Of a DNA stretch of 64,000 bases, positions 10,998 to 22,205 are shown piece by piece. Below the pieces are notes generated by a model. That model had not been told where the DNA came from. It did not search any database and was given only the letters and a program-made list of their open reading frames with translations. The stretch is from the NCBI GenBank assembly GCA_004194705.1, contig SADC01000233.1:1-64000 (forward strand), in the 5' to 3' direction. This DNA comes from Ditylenchus dipsaci (taxonomy: Eukaryota > Nematoda > Chromadorea > Rhabditida > Anguinidae). Position 1 is the stretch's first letter, and each line of letters opens with the position of its first letter. The position numbers were made by a program, and so were the translations under genes.

Positions 10998-13668
10998 TAG
11001 AGACGGAAAGAGAGGTGCGGGCGGATAACGGACGGGATTTTTGGCCAAAATAAAAACGGGAACGGGAACGGGATTTTGAGTTTGAAAAAACGGGATCCCG
11101 GCGGGATCCCGCCAAAAAACGGGATTTTTCTTAAATCGTTAATTAGACAGTAAAAGTGGCTTCAGCGCTTCAAAAAAATGTTTCATTGACATTCTGTAGC
11201 ACAGTTCAAAGAAACACAATTTCAATAACAATAATTCAACTGCGGTAGGGTTTTGTTCAAAAAGATTAACATCTCCGCCCTCTCTGATTTCAGATTGCTT
11301 CTTCGGTAATCATACACATCCCTGGCAACGGAAAAACTTGTTCGCTCGGCTGACTTGTAGCTGGAGCAGAAAGGAATCGATTGGCAAGCTTGGCTAATAT
11401 TGGATAGGCTGCCTTGTTTGCCTAAAGGCATACCAACAATATTGATCAGGCACAGACAAACAAGTTACCTTCCAGAACGATAAAGGATCATCATCTGGGT
11501 TGATGCACTTTATCTTGTTATAAGCCTGCATTTCCATCAGCGCTTGGTCTACCGAAAGGGACTGTTCTGCTGTATCATCTTCAAATAATTGACTGTGCCT
11601 GCCAAAAAAGGATTGATGACGCTTTGGTAATGGCGATTGGATCACTGAAACAATTTAGATTACAAAATGAACAGGAAACTATTAAGAATTTTCAACCTGC
11701 GTCTTCCACAACAACAGCATGATTTTCTTGTGTGCACTCCTGCTTGATCCACGAAGCAACCTTCTCACGAAATTTTGCTTTGTCTGAAGAAATTCTGTCC
11801 TTAAACCGTGCATCTAGGAATGTAGCCATGCCATAGATTCTATAACCAAAAAAATAATGCAAAATTTGATTCCGAAATGACTTACTTTTCATACTCAACA
11901 TCGAACTTTTCTACCAGCATGCCAAGCAACTTCCCTCGGATCACTCGCAATTCGGGATCTGTTATCGCATGTATACCGGCCGTCAACGCTCTTGCAATAG
12001 GAAATTGAACTGAAATTGGCTCATCGGCTCTGCACAATTGATTCGACGCAGACTCCAGAGGCTCGAGAAGGCCAACCATCTTTTTTATAGTCATCCATTC
12101 TTCAGGCTTCAAATTAAGATGCATTTTGTCCCAGCGCATAAGATAGATTTCCAAGGCTTTTTGCTGCTCAACCAGAGTTTGACACATATAAAATGTAGAA
12201 TTCCAGCGTGTATCGATTTCCTTAAGATCAAATGGCATAAAATATCTACAACTAAGAAAGGTATTAGTTAATCGATACCTGCTTGATGGTGTGAATGGGG
12301 AGTTTGAGACGATGCTGTTCCTCTTCCAACCTTCCTTTTGCCAAATTTCCACTGCTTTTGAAATGTCCGACCAAAGAGCGACAACGGCCTAGAACAAACG
12401 CTATCTCTTTTGCTTCGAAAATTGATTTCTTGACCACCAGATTAAGTTTGTGGGCGCCGCAATCTGCATGCAGGTATCCCTCCATTTCGAACGCCTTAAG
12501 AAAGACTGTGGTAAAAAACACCAAAAAAAACATTTAAGAATAGTACAACCTTGACCATGTTAGAACCTTCATCCCGCAAAAACACATGGCACTTGTCCCT
12601 CTGGATACCCCACTTGTTGAGCATTTTTTCAACCTTCTCGCCAATAGTTTCAAAGTTGTGGCTGCCAGAAAACGGTTCGACACAAAGAAGGTACTTGAAA
12701 CGCTTCCAGTCTTGGTCAATACCATGCACTGTTAGGCTAAATATTCAATAAATTTAACAAAGATTTGCAAATATTTTTTCTCAACACACCTGATGAAGGA
12801 ATTTTTAGTCATATCTTCTGTCCAAATATCTGAAGTGAAAGAAAGCGATGAGCAAGGCTTGAGAAGCTCCTGGATCTTTGCTTTCACCATGTCGTACATT
12901 CTTGGAAGCACCCAGTGCGAGTAATGATGACGTTCTGAAGTCAAGAGGATTTAAAAAAAGGAATTTATGAACAGACCTCTTAGATTCCCTCTGTCAGACA
13001 CGGCGAGAAGGAGCTTGAACGGTGGTCCATCAACAATCGAAAATGGAATATTGTTGAACGCAATCAAGTGCATGACCCGCTTGTCCAACGATGATAGCTC
13101 TCCTTAGTTCATGATGCTAAGATAGTCAAAAAAACCTGGGCAATAAAATTACCTTTTGGCAAAATCTTGACAAACTTTTCCAGCGAGTTCTTCTGTGAGG
13201 CTTCCTTCTCATGGAGATCATTAAGCTTGGCTGCGTACTCATCATGCTGCTTTGCGTGAACAAATAGGCCTTTCGTGCTGCGATCCGCCATCTTGATCTT
13301 TTTTTTGCAAGCGCAACATTCCGCTTCGAACGCTGAGAGCTTTGAGTAAAGGCCGATATTCCAAACTGCGCTCATCTAGAAAACAATGGTAGATCAGATG
13401 AAAAAAAATCCATTAACATAACAAATAAAGAATGATCGTATCAGAAAAATTTCTGCAGAAATACAGAATTTATAAAAATTTTCCTCTCAAAATTTCCTAC
13501 TTTTGGTACAAAATTTTCCTAAAAATGACTAACGGGATCGGGCAAAAAACGGGAACGGGACCGGGATTTTCGAAAAAAACGGGCGGGATAACGGGACGGG
13601 ATTTCGGGCCGAAATCGGGGCGGGCGGGACGGGATCCCGTACGGGATCCCGTCCCGTTTCCATCTCTA
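10998..13668 (-). mobile_element. hAT transposon with intact 8-bp target duplication
   Basis: Flanked by CCTTACTC at 10990-10997 and 13669-13676, the 8-bp duplication made by hAT transposases. Imperfect TIRs TAGAGACGGAAA (left) and TAGAGATGGAAAC (right, inverted) begin immediately inside. Both ends carry arrays of ACGGGA and the palindrome GGGATCCC (11025-11125 and 13528-13656). The single gene inside is a complete BED-hAT transposase broken by one missing base. Length 2671 bp fits a small autonomous hAT. Confidence 0.92.
11222..13375 (-). CDS. hAT transposase, nine exons, one frameshift
   Basis: Model: complement of 11222-11421, 11469-11644, 11697-11839, 11886-12220, 12279-12494, 12550-12736, 12790-12934, 12977-13102, 13153-13375; introns 46-58 nt. 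Apart from one missing base the phases join to 583 codons. N-terminal BED finger: CCAC with HAKQH in exon 1. First catalytic Asp in FTSDIWTE (about residue 153), second in LRDEGSN (about 220), CGAH motif (about 240), Glu in LEPLESA (about 355). The C-terminal dimerisation segment starts [15 protein letters not shown]. Frame is lost at the A5 run 11332-11336 and resumes as [13 protein letters not shown] to the stop at 11222-11224. Several acceptors end TAAG rather than TTTCAG. The ATG at 13373-13375 directly follows an acceptor-like TTTTCTAG, so an upstream exon or trans-splicing is possible. Confidence 0.88.
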
Positions 13669-13922
13669 CCTTACTCTTTGTCACAAAACGCACAAGTGAA
13701 AAGTGCAAAAAATCGGTATTTTTAGGTAAAAATCAGTAAAATGAAAGTCATTATTCATGTAAGTTTCTGGAAGTACCAAGGCGATCTCTTTTGCCAATAT
13801 ATGCCCATTTTCAATGGTATGTTAAAGTAAATTTTCGAATTTTCACACAATCGGCACAATCCTGATGTTATTCTACCTGGTAGCTCTCCCCGAAAAAGTC
13901 CAAAATATTTCGAATTCCTTAA

Positions 13923-14830
13923 AGGGGGGGACTGTTTTATATCCGGAAAGGTTTTGAACGGAAAGTTGGAAATTTAAAATAATAATTAAAAATAATTGTC
14001 GTTTTTTGCCTTGATCTTTCATTTTATTTATTAAATTTTATGATAAAAGACTTTTGTGGTGTAATGACGTGCTCAATAGGCAAGGAAAACTGACTTTCTA
14101 AATATTCACGTGAACAATAAGTCTACAACAAAAGTCTACCTCAAAAAGTGGGGGGAGGGGTGAACTTTATATACGCATCGCCTTAGGTCACAGGTTCGAC
14201 TACCACTGGGTGCAGACCTTATTTTTTTCTCCTTTTATTTACAAGTTTAGTGTTAAAATGTAGCCAAGATTCTGGACTTTCATTTGAGCTATCATATAGA
14301 TAAAAGGTTAGTATAAAGTTTTAGCTAGAATTCAAAAAACATTGAACCATGTCCAATTCGATGAAATCCTCAATAGGACTATCCCAGTACTTTTCGGTAG
14401 TATCCTGGAACTGACGATTTTTCTCAATCTCCGCTAGCTACCTTGCTTTTCTGAAGTGATTTTGGTGTGGAAAAATACTTATCTGATTCCCTATGAAAAT
14501 CTGAATCTAGAAAGTTACTAAACGCATTGAGAAATAAAAAAATGAATAGAGGTTGAGGCTATATAAAGCTAAGTACGCATTAGACTTCTATTTTTCACCT
14601 GCGAGTACGACATATGGCTTTGTAACTCCATTGTGGCCAAGCCTATATAAGTTATTTGGTCTGCTCATGCCCACTGAGTTCAGCATTACATCATAGAAAG
14701 CTTATAGCATGAAGTTCAGTTAGTGAAATGAACTATCAAGAGAAAAAAATGACAACTATTTTCAATTACTGTTTCAAATTTTCAACTTTCCGTTAGAAAC
14801 CTTTCCGGACATGAAACAGTCCCCCCCCCT
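13923..14830. mobile_element. piggyBac-like MITE flanked by TTAA
   Basis: TTAA at 13919-13922 and 14831-14834 bound inverted ends AGGGGGGGACTGTTT and AAACAGTCCCCCCCCCT. Arms extend inward through TCCGGAAAGGTTT and its partner AAACCTTTCCGGA. No transposase. The centre (about 14150-14590) contains a tRNA-headed SINE related to 57835-58615, with box B GGTTCGACTACCACT at 14199-14213. Confidence 0.75.
14150..14590 (+). mobile_element. tRNA-headed SINE-like repeat inside the TTAA element
   Basis: Begins with a tRNA-like head (CGCATCGCCTTAGGTCACAG then GGTTCGACTACCACT). It continues through GTAGCCAAGATTCTGGAC and GCTAGCTACCTTGCTTTTCT and ends near GAGGTTGAGGCTATATAAAG. The same blocks in the same order occur at 57835-58615, and the head occurs inverted at 59690-59743. 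Confidence 0.55.
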
Positions 14831-14965
14831 TTAAAAATCAAACTATGTGATCAGCTGTATTGTACATTAGGGTAGTTTAACTACCAAGTAAGCCTTAGGT
14901 CACTTTTGATGCCGAGCACGAAATTGATGACATTTTTTAAATTTTATAGAAAAAATTGGGATTCG

Positions 14966-15161
14966 ACGCTACTGGAATACACTCCTCCCAAAAAGCTACT
15001 GGAATACACCCTCCCCAATTATTTTTGGAGAGTACCTAAAACCACCATTTTGAAGAAAAAAGTTGTGCAAAAGCCGTTGTTAATAAGGGCCAGGCCCTGA
15101 GCCTAGCCTTAAGCCTACGGGCCTAAGCCTAAATTATTGGGTGGGGTATATTCCAGTAGCG
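14966..15161. mobile_element. 196-bp MITE with reiterated TIR motif
   Basis: Left CGCTACTGGAATACACTCC faces right GGGGTATATTCCAGTAGCG. The left motif is repeated at once (GCTACTGGAATACACCCTC, about 14994). Between the ends lies a palindromic AGGCCTnAGCC-type stretch. No target duplication is obvious. Confidence 0.6.
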
Positions 15162-15164
15162 CAT

Positions 15165-15510
15165 GGGATTCTTATATGGTTAGAGAAAGTGTACCAAGGT
15201 TTCGGACAGTTTGACTATGGTCTTAGTAAAGAAACAGAAAATGTCACAGAAAAATGACAAAAAAAATAAATGAACTTAAGTTTAGCAAAGCGACAATACT
15301 TATTGAAATCTTTTAGATAAAAGGTAAAAATTCAAAAATTCGTTACAAAAGATTTACTTTTAAGGGAAGGGAAGGTTATCAGGTAATGCTAAAGAATATT
15401 TGGCATATTCTCACAACCAAAGCCAAATGAAATTTAAAGATGAATTTTTTTTTTCAGATTTTCGAATTAGGAACCGAAAAAATAAAAGTACCAAAATAAA
15501 ATTCAATTTT
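15165..15510. other. no gene seen
   Basis: A+T-rich sequence ending in an acceptor-like TTTTTTTTTTCAG at about 15451-15463 (plus strand) that leads into no convincing exon. Confidence 0.35.
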
Positions 15511-15516
15511 TGAATT

Positions 15517-15900
15517 TTAAAGAGAGCAGATAAAAAGAGCGAAACTACGGGTTATATTGATGCAGGAGATATATGGAGAGAGAGGATCGAAGAGGAGTGA
15601 CTCCACTGGCAAACAGAACACTGGACAGCAACTCCAAACCATCCTATTTAAGAAAGGGAAAGCACAGAGGCAGCTCTGGTTTGTGGGGAGGGCATACAGA
15701 AGCACACATACAGGACTGCTGACCAGCACTCCTTGGCTTTTGGCGCTCTATGTCTCCTCCTTGGGTGTGTGTTCTCCCTACCCCCACCCATCCTGCTCCA
15801 AGGCCGCCAATAAAGCACACCACTGCTGCTGCTACTCCTATCAAATGCTCTTGGATTGGGCGGGAAAGTTGACCGTCTCAGGCAATGAGTGATTGCTCGT
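15517..15900. other. G+C-rich island, possible exon remnant
   Basis: Distinctly richer in G+C than its neighbours and largely open on both strands. On the minus strand one frame reads an arginine-rich stretch (RSTFPPNPRAFDRSSSSS at about 15850-15905). On the plus strand other frames look equally plausible, and AATAAA occurs at about 15810. With competing frames and no clear splice pair, I leave strand and coding status open. Confidence 0.25.
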
Positions 15901-16599
15901 AAATAGATTAAACTTTGCGGGCCATTATCATATGTGTTCATAACAAAAGTGAAATAGAGAGTTGGGTTTGCTCATTTATAAAGCCTATGCGCTATTGAAA
16001 TTTTCCTCGATACTTAAATACCTAAAAAAGGTAGCGATACTTTGGACAGTATTATAAAGGGCCCTGGAAGAAAATAATTAGCAAAACATTTGGGTCGAGA
16101 GAAGAAGATGTTAACTTTATGTCAAGATACACACTTTAAAACTGTTTGAGAATAAAAAATTCAGACTGTCTGGTACAGTCAAGCCTCTATATTGCATCCC
16201 GCAAGGGACCGGCCCTGCCCGGATGCAATATAGAGGTGGATGCAATATAGAGGGTTGATAATAGGTACTTTATTTTGGCGTAGGTACTTTTGTCCCCTTT
16301 TTTCCATTTATGGAAAAAAGGGGACAAACGAATTACGCAATTCGTTTGTCCCTTTTTTTCCACTTTTTGAATTCGCGCCTTTTTATTTTATTTATTTGGC
16401 TGCTGTTTCATTTTTCTTTAACGTTTTTTTACTTTTACTCGAACCCTTAAGCGCAGGGTAAGCCAGTGCCATTCCATTGCCAACCAACTTTAACCATCCA
16501 AACACCAATAGATGGGGTAGGTGTCTCCTGTTCAGATGGGTATCCATCTTGATGGCCTAAAAAATTAAAATTTCTTAAAAATAAACCATTTTTTCGTTT

Positions 16600-16790
16600 G
16601 TACTTATTCGAGCATGCTAAAGACGGTTTGGCAGTACTAAAATTAACTTTTATCAAGAAACTTTTGAGTTATTGCGAATTATTTATTAATCAAAATCAAT
16701 AATTTACGATAGCTCAAAAATTCTCGGTAAAACATGATTTTACCACTGTCAAACCATCTTCAGCATGCTCGAATTAGTCTAGAAAAATTG
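16600..16790. mobile_element. palindromic repeat, family shared with 47755-47930
   Basis: Arms TTCGAGCATGCTAAAGACGG and CCATCTTCAGCATGCTCGAA enclose a shorter palindrome. The same sequence family with similar arms is at 47755-47930. No coding potential. Confidence 0.55.
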
Positions 16791-17389
16791 TTTTGGAACC
16801 CGAAAACCTACAAAAAATGTTCATCCAAGTGGACGACCACTTAGATCACCCAGTAGAACTGAGATTTGATTAGGGTTGAGTGATGGGTAATTACCCGGGT
16901 AATTCTCCGGGTAATTACCCGAGTAATTACCTGGAGAAATACTAAGTATTTCTCCGTAAAGAAAATTGGAGAAATACTATTTTTTAGTATCCAGGTGTTT
17001 CAAGTAACATCTAGATGGTTTGGGCACTATCCAGGTGATTCGGGTACCATACCGGCTCAAGCAGGAATCACTTCCCGCTTGAGCCATGCTTTTCCTTTAC
17101 ACTACTGGTCTCCTTTTTAATGTCGAAGGTTCGACTCCCAGCTGATACATTTTTTCATTATTTTATTTTTCTGCGATATCTTCTTCGTTTTTATGCCGAT
17201 ATCTTTTGAATGTTTTATTTTACAAGTATAATTGCTTTCTTCATAGAAAATTTTATGGCAATTATGGTCGACAAATATCACAATCGCCACTAACCATTCA
17301 CTTTTTATTAGGATTAACTATTAACCAATCCACCTACCCTACTCAGCCAGAAATTTTTTGGTTTAGGTATCATCCAGGTGATTTGGGTG

Positions 17390-18211
17390 CAGGGTTTGCA
17401 AAAAAGGCCTATTTTTGAAAATGCGAGTAGAAGACAAAATGTTAGCGCTAGCATATTTAAAGTCTAGCTGGCCATCATAATTTTACTAGCATTTCTAAAA
17501 GTCTAGTAAAAATAAAATGCAACCCTAGAATTTACAAAAGTTCGTTTTTGTCGTCGATTTCTACTAGCATTCATAAAAGTCTAGAAAAAGCAAAACGCAA
17601 AGCTAGCATTTATAAAAGTTTGTTTTTAAGTCAGATTTCTACTAGCATTTTTAAAAGTCCAGTAAAAACAGATCACCGAACTAGCATTTAAAAAGTTTCA
17701 TTTTACAGTTAGTTCTCCACTAGCATTTACAAAAGTTTGATTTTCAATCAGATTTCTACTAGAATTTTCTAAAATCTAGTGAAAAAAAGAAAAGCGTCGA
17801 GAGCAATCACAGACTTGTATCAAATTCTGCCAGAGAAATAACCACAAACTCAAAATTTATTAGATTTTAGAAAACGCTAGTAGAAATCTGTAGTAAAAAC
17901 AAACTTTCAAAAATGCTAGCTGAGTCTTCTGTTTTTACTAGACTTTAGAAATGCTAGTAGAAATCTGACTGGAAATCAAACTTTTGTAAATGCTAGTAGA
18001 GAACTAACTGTAAAATGAAACTTTCGTAGATGCTAGCTTGCTGATCTGTTTTTACTAGACTTTTGAAAATGCTAGTAAACATCTGGCGGTAAAACCAAAC
18101 TTTTGTAAATGCTAGTGTGACATTTTGTTTTTACTAGACTAAATAAAGTTAGGGCAAAAATGGCTTACTAGCATTTTCTGTCGGCCTTCCAGAAAAAAAT
18201 TGCCAACCCTG
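17390..18211. mobile_element. hAT MITE, TSD TTTGGGTG
   Basis: TTTGGGTG at 17382-17389 and 18212-18219. Ends CAGGGTTTGCAAAAAAGGCC and, inverted, CAGGGTTGGCAATTTTTTTC. The whole interior is a palindrome of reiterated CTAGCATTTnTAAAAGTCTAG words. The unoccupied site survives at 56524-56531 in the second composite copy. Confidence 0.88.
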
Positions 18212-18299
18212 TTTGGGTGATATCCAGATGGTTTGGGCACTATCCAGGTGATTTGGGTACCATACCGGTGGTTTGGGTACCATCCAGATGGTTTAGGTA

Positions 18300-19638
18300 T
18301 AGGGTTGTCGGCCGGCCGGCCGATTTTCGGCTTTTCCGGCCGAAAACCGATATTTTTTCGGTTTTCGGCTTTCGGCTCGGCTCGGCCGGCCGAAAATTTC
18401 GGTTTTCGGCTTTCGGCTCGGCTCGGCCGGCCGAAAATTTCGGTTTTCGGCTTTCGGCTCGGCTCGGCCGGCCGAAAATTTCGGTTTTCGGATTTCGGCT
18501 CGGCTCGGCCGGCCGAAAATTTCGGTTTTCGGCTTTCGGCTCGGCTCGGCCGGCCGAAAATTTCGGTTTTCGGATTTCGGCTCGACTCGGCCGGTCGAAA
18601 ATTTTAAAAAGAAAAAATAATTTTCTCTGTTTGCTCCCCTTTTTGCTTAGTTTTCCTTTCGCTCATTCTTTAGCCTTGTGTGTGTCAATTCAAGTGTGTG
18701 TCAAGTGTTGTGTGCGAGTGTTGTATGTGGGTGTTTTAATAAATTTTTGTTTGTCCAAAGAGTTTTATTTAGGCTTGGGCTGGATTTGGGATAATTATCC
18801 CATTTTCGGACATGTGAATCTCCATTCACCGCAAAAATAGCATTTTTCGTAAAACGTAAAAAGCAAACATGGGTTTTACCCACTACTTTCTTTTAAAAAT
18901 GCAATAAAAGATGAGAGTTAATTATCAAAAGTGGCAATTAATTTTTTGGACTGAAAAAACAACAGGGGGACCAAGGCAGTTTTTTTGAATTTTAAGCAAA
19001 TTTTTGCGTAAAATTCAAAAAACTGCCTTGGTCCCCCCTGTTGTTTTTTCAGTCCAAAAAATTAATTGCCACTTTTGATGAGTAACTCTCATTTTTTATT
19101 GCATTTTTAGAAGAAAGTGGTGGGTAAAAACCCATGTTTGCTTTTTACGTTTTTACGAAAAATGCTATTTTTGCGGTGAATGGAGATTCACATGTCCGAA
19201 AATGGGATAATTATCCCAAATCCAACCTAAGCCTAGTTTCATTTAAGCATTCTAGACTTTTACTACGCATAGAAGAAAAATAAATTATTTTCAAATGCAA
19301 AGACGTTGAATACTAGTCATGGCCGAAAATTTCGGCTTTCGGCTCGGCTCGGCCGGCCGAAAATTTCGGTTTTCGGTTTTCGGCTTTCGGCTCGGCTCGG
19401 CCGGCCGAAAATTCCGGTTTTCGGCTTTCGGCTCGGCTCATCCGGCCGAAAATTTCGGTTTTCGGCTTTCGGCTCGGCTCGGCCGGCCGAAAATTTCGGT
19501 TTTCGGCTTTCGGCTCGGCTCGGCCGGCCGAAAATTTCGGTTTTCGGCTTTCGGCTCGGCTCGGCCGGCCGAAAATTTCGGTTTTCGGCTTTCGGCTCGG
19601 CTTGGCCGGCCGAAAATTTGGGCCGGCCGACAACCCTA
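18300..19638. mobile_element. hAT element with GGCCGGCC arrays, TSD TTTAGGTA
   Basis: TTTAGGTA at 18292-18299 and 19639-19646. Ends TAGGGTTGTCGGCCGGCC and its inverse. Both subterminal regions (18360-18605 and 19320-19625) are tandem arrays of a 41-43 bp unit (TTTTCGGCTTTCGGCTCGGC then TCGGCCGGCCGAAAATTTCGG). Between them lies a palindrome of about 440 bp (18782-19222) whose arms include GGGATAATTATCCC. Long ORFs across the arrays are a by-product of the repeat. Confidence 0.9.
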
Positions 19639-19646
19639 TTTAGGTA

Positions 19647-21605
19647 CAGGGATGAGGATTTCGGTCTAACTAGGCCTATTTTAGGCCTATTTTGAGGCCT
19701 AAAATAGGCCTGCGAAAATTTGAGTTAAGCCTAGTGCTAACTAGACCTTTTTTAGGCCTAGACCTTTTCGGTCTAACTAGGCCTATTTTAGGCCTATTTT
19801 GAGGCCTAAAATAGGCCTGCGAAAATTTGAGTTAAGCCTAGTGCTAACTAGACCTTTTTTAGGCCTAGACCTTTTCGGTCTAACTAGGCCTATTTTAGGC
19901 CTTTTTTAGGCCTATTTTTGGCGGGAATTTGAAATAATTTTATTTTTCAAATATTTTTTTGCTATTTGATAAGGATAATACTTTTTTCCGGCCCAGATCC
20001 ACGCTTTTTTCGAATTATTGATTGCCCTATCTATACAGAGGATACACCAATCACCTTTAGAGTACCTAAACTGCCTAGAAGCATCGTAAACTGATCAGCG
20101 CTACTTCATTCACCTGGAGAATACCCAATTAGTAAATCATACTCTAACTGCCTGGGAGCTGCCCTAACCGCCTGGAGGGTACCTGTCCTGCCTGGAGAGT
20201 ACCCTAATCAACTAGATTAAGCCCCTAAAAGGTACAACAACTATCTAGATGTTACACGGAATGTACACAGGATGTTAAAATCTGCTCATGGAACATGAAG
20301 AGAATACACAGCACAGACAGTAACCCTAACCACTCTGAGGGTATGTAGACTTCCTGGAAGGTACTGGACACTGGCTCCAGATTTGCAAAACGTGTGGGCA
20401 CCAGTGCCAAATGAGTAAATACGTCAGTAGGTGAAAAGAAATTTTGATGCCGGAGTCAATGTCTCATATGGCGAGAATCTGACGGTGGGTACTAGCGCTA
20501 AGTGCTGACACCAATCATGCTGAAACCAATCACATATAAAACACCGGCACCCAAAAATATCGAGATCGAATTAAAAATTTTCCGATTTTCGGGTGATTAA
20601 AAAATAAACAGGCATGCTCGCTTATTAGAAGAAATACGGTACAGTCAACCCTCGATACAACGATACCTCGATATAACGATACCCTCAATATAACGACACG
20701 CCGAAATCGACCAATTTGGTCAGCTTTGACTGAAACTCAGTTAAATGAACCCTCGATACAACGATACTCTTAGGCCGGTCCTTTGGGGTATCGTTGTATC
20801 GAGGGTTGACTGTATGTTGTCTTGTGTTTGTTTTTTATTTTTCAAATATTTTTGCTTTGACTACGTTTTACTTGTTGTTTAGAGCTTAGAAATGTGAAAT
20901 CGTAGTCTTCGGAAGTAAATTTTTGTGATGCATACGGGACTAGAAGTAGCGGATAATCTACAATAGACTTCAGTCTACAATTCTAGAGAACAATAACTGA
21001 TTTGATCAAAAGAAAAGACAGAAGAATGAAAGAATACCTGATTAAGAGACCTGAAAATCACAAACAAATGGTATTTCCAACGAATAACAACGCTAGAGTA
21101 AAGAAAAGAAATTAATTAAATCTAATTGTGACAAAGTCTTTGATTGGTTTTGGTTTGCTTTGACTAGCTATCCTCGACCGACTACAGCTTGCGTATCTCT
21201 CGAGTCCATGATAATACCTGAACAAGCAAAATAACATGTGAACATTGACTGAGAAAAAGAGGTTGAATCAGTGGAGAAACTACGGAAATTAGTCCAAACA
21301 ATCATGCTGATCGTCGTTACCTAGCCTTGAGCAACCAATAATTCGAAAAAAGCGTAGATCTGGGCCGGAAAAAAAGTATTATCCTTATCACAAAGCAAAA
21401 AAAATGTTTGAAAAATAAAATTATTTCAAATTACCGCCAAAAAATAGGCCTAAAAAAGGCCTAAAATAGGCCTAGTTAGACCGAAAAGGTCTAGGCCTAA
21501 AAAAGGTCTAGTTAGCACTAGGCCTAACTCAAATTTCGCAGGCCTATTTTGGGAATCCCAGCTATCGAGGAAAAAGGCCTAGTTAGACCCAAATCCTCAT
21601 CCCTG
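19647..21605. mobile_element. hAT element with TAGGCCTA arrays, TSD TTTAGGTA
   Basis: TTTAGGTA at 19639-19646 (shared with the previous element) and 21606-21613. Ends CAGGGATGAGGATTTCGG and inverted CAGGGATGAGGATTTGGG. Both ends are arrays of AGGCCTA and GGTCTAACTAGGCC. Minus-strand sequence near 21200 (an acceptor-like TTGTTCAG, then an ATG opening MDSRDTQAVVG) may be a relic of a coding exon. A TA-flanked MITE sits at 20642-20812. Confidence 0.88.
20642..20812. mobile_element. Tc1/pogo-like MITE (ATACAACGATACC type)
   Basis: TA at 20640-20641 and 20813-20814. TIR CAGTCAACCCTCGATACAAC with inverted partner. The motif CCTCGATAtAACGATACC is reiterated three times on the left arm. 171 bp, noncoding, nested in the hAT element 19647-21605. 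Confidence 0.85.
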
Positions 21606-21794
21606 TTTAGGTATCAGCAAATAGTATTTCTCCGCTTTTCGGGTAATTACCGGTAATTACCCGAAAGTATTTCTCCGGAAAGTATTTCCCCGGAGAATTA
21701 CCCAACCCTAGTTTTGATTATAGAAAAACATTTAAAATAATATGAGTTCTTTACAAGACAAATAAGTTAATGCAGAAATTTTAAACGGGTGGTA

Positions 21795-22205
21795 TTTAAT
21801 TTTGGCCATAGAATTGTGAAAAATGGCCATAGAATATTTAATTTTGGCCATAGATTTTTTTGGACATAGAATATTGAAAAATGGCCATAGAATATTGAAA
21901 AATGGCCATAGAATATTGAAAATTGGCATACATTTCTGAATTTTAGCCATACTCGCTCGAAATTTTATTTCTGGTAAAAGTGTCATCGACAACCTTAAAA
22001 CATCTTTTCAGGATGTTTCAGGTCCAAGAGCATCTTAAAAAGTGGTTGAAACATGATTTCGAGCGAGTATGGCTAAAATTCAGAAATCTATGGCCAATTT
22101 TCAATATTCTATGGCCATTTTTCAATATTCTATGGCCAAAAAAATCTATGGCCAAAATTAAATATTCTATGGCCATTTTTCACAATTCTATGGCCAATTT
22201 TAAAT
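21795..22205. repeat. palindrome of reiterated ATGGCCATTTTTCAATATTCT words
   Basis: Left arm repeats ATGGCCATAGAATATTGAAA (21800-21930), right arm its inverse (22080-22205), with a smaller inverted pair in the loop (ACTCGCTCGAAAT / ATTTCGAGCGAGT). Degenerate relatives occur at 57480-57580. Confidence 0.7.

Larger units (their letters stand above)
16871..21710. mobile_element. composite hAT element A, filled by three later hAT insertions
   Basis: Flanks GATTTGAT (16863-16870) and GTTTTGAT (21711-21718) match at 7 of 8 positions. Ends are TAGGGTTGAG and, inverted, TAGGGTTGGG. Subterminal sequence is built from the palindrome GGTAATTACC. A copy at 54951-56699 has the same ends and a perfect 8-bp duplication. 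The interior holds three further hAT elements (17390-18211, 18300-19638, 19647-21605), each with its own perfect 8-bp duplication. A tRNA-like box B (GGTTCGACTCCCAGC) lies at about 17130. No transposase seen. Confidence 0.85.

Noticed and set aside
10998..13668. Possibility that this hAT gene is a domesticated host gene
   Set aside because: Intact TIRs, subterminal arrays and an exact 8-bp duplication show it is still a bounded transposon.
18217..19695. Long overlapping ORFs on both strands (for example 207 and 129 codons)
   Set aside because: They read through tandem arrays of a 41-43 bp GGCCGGCC unit and give monotonous FGSARPAENFGFR-type sequence in several frames; they are repeat artefacts within hAT ends.
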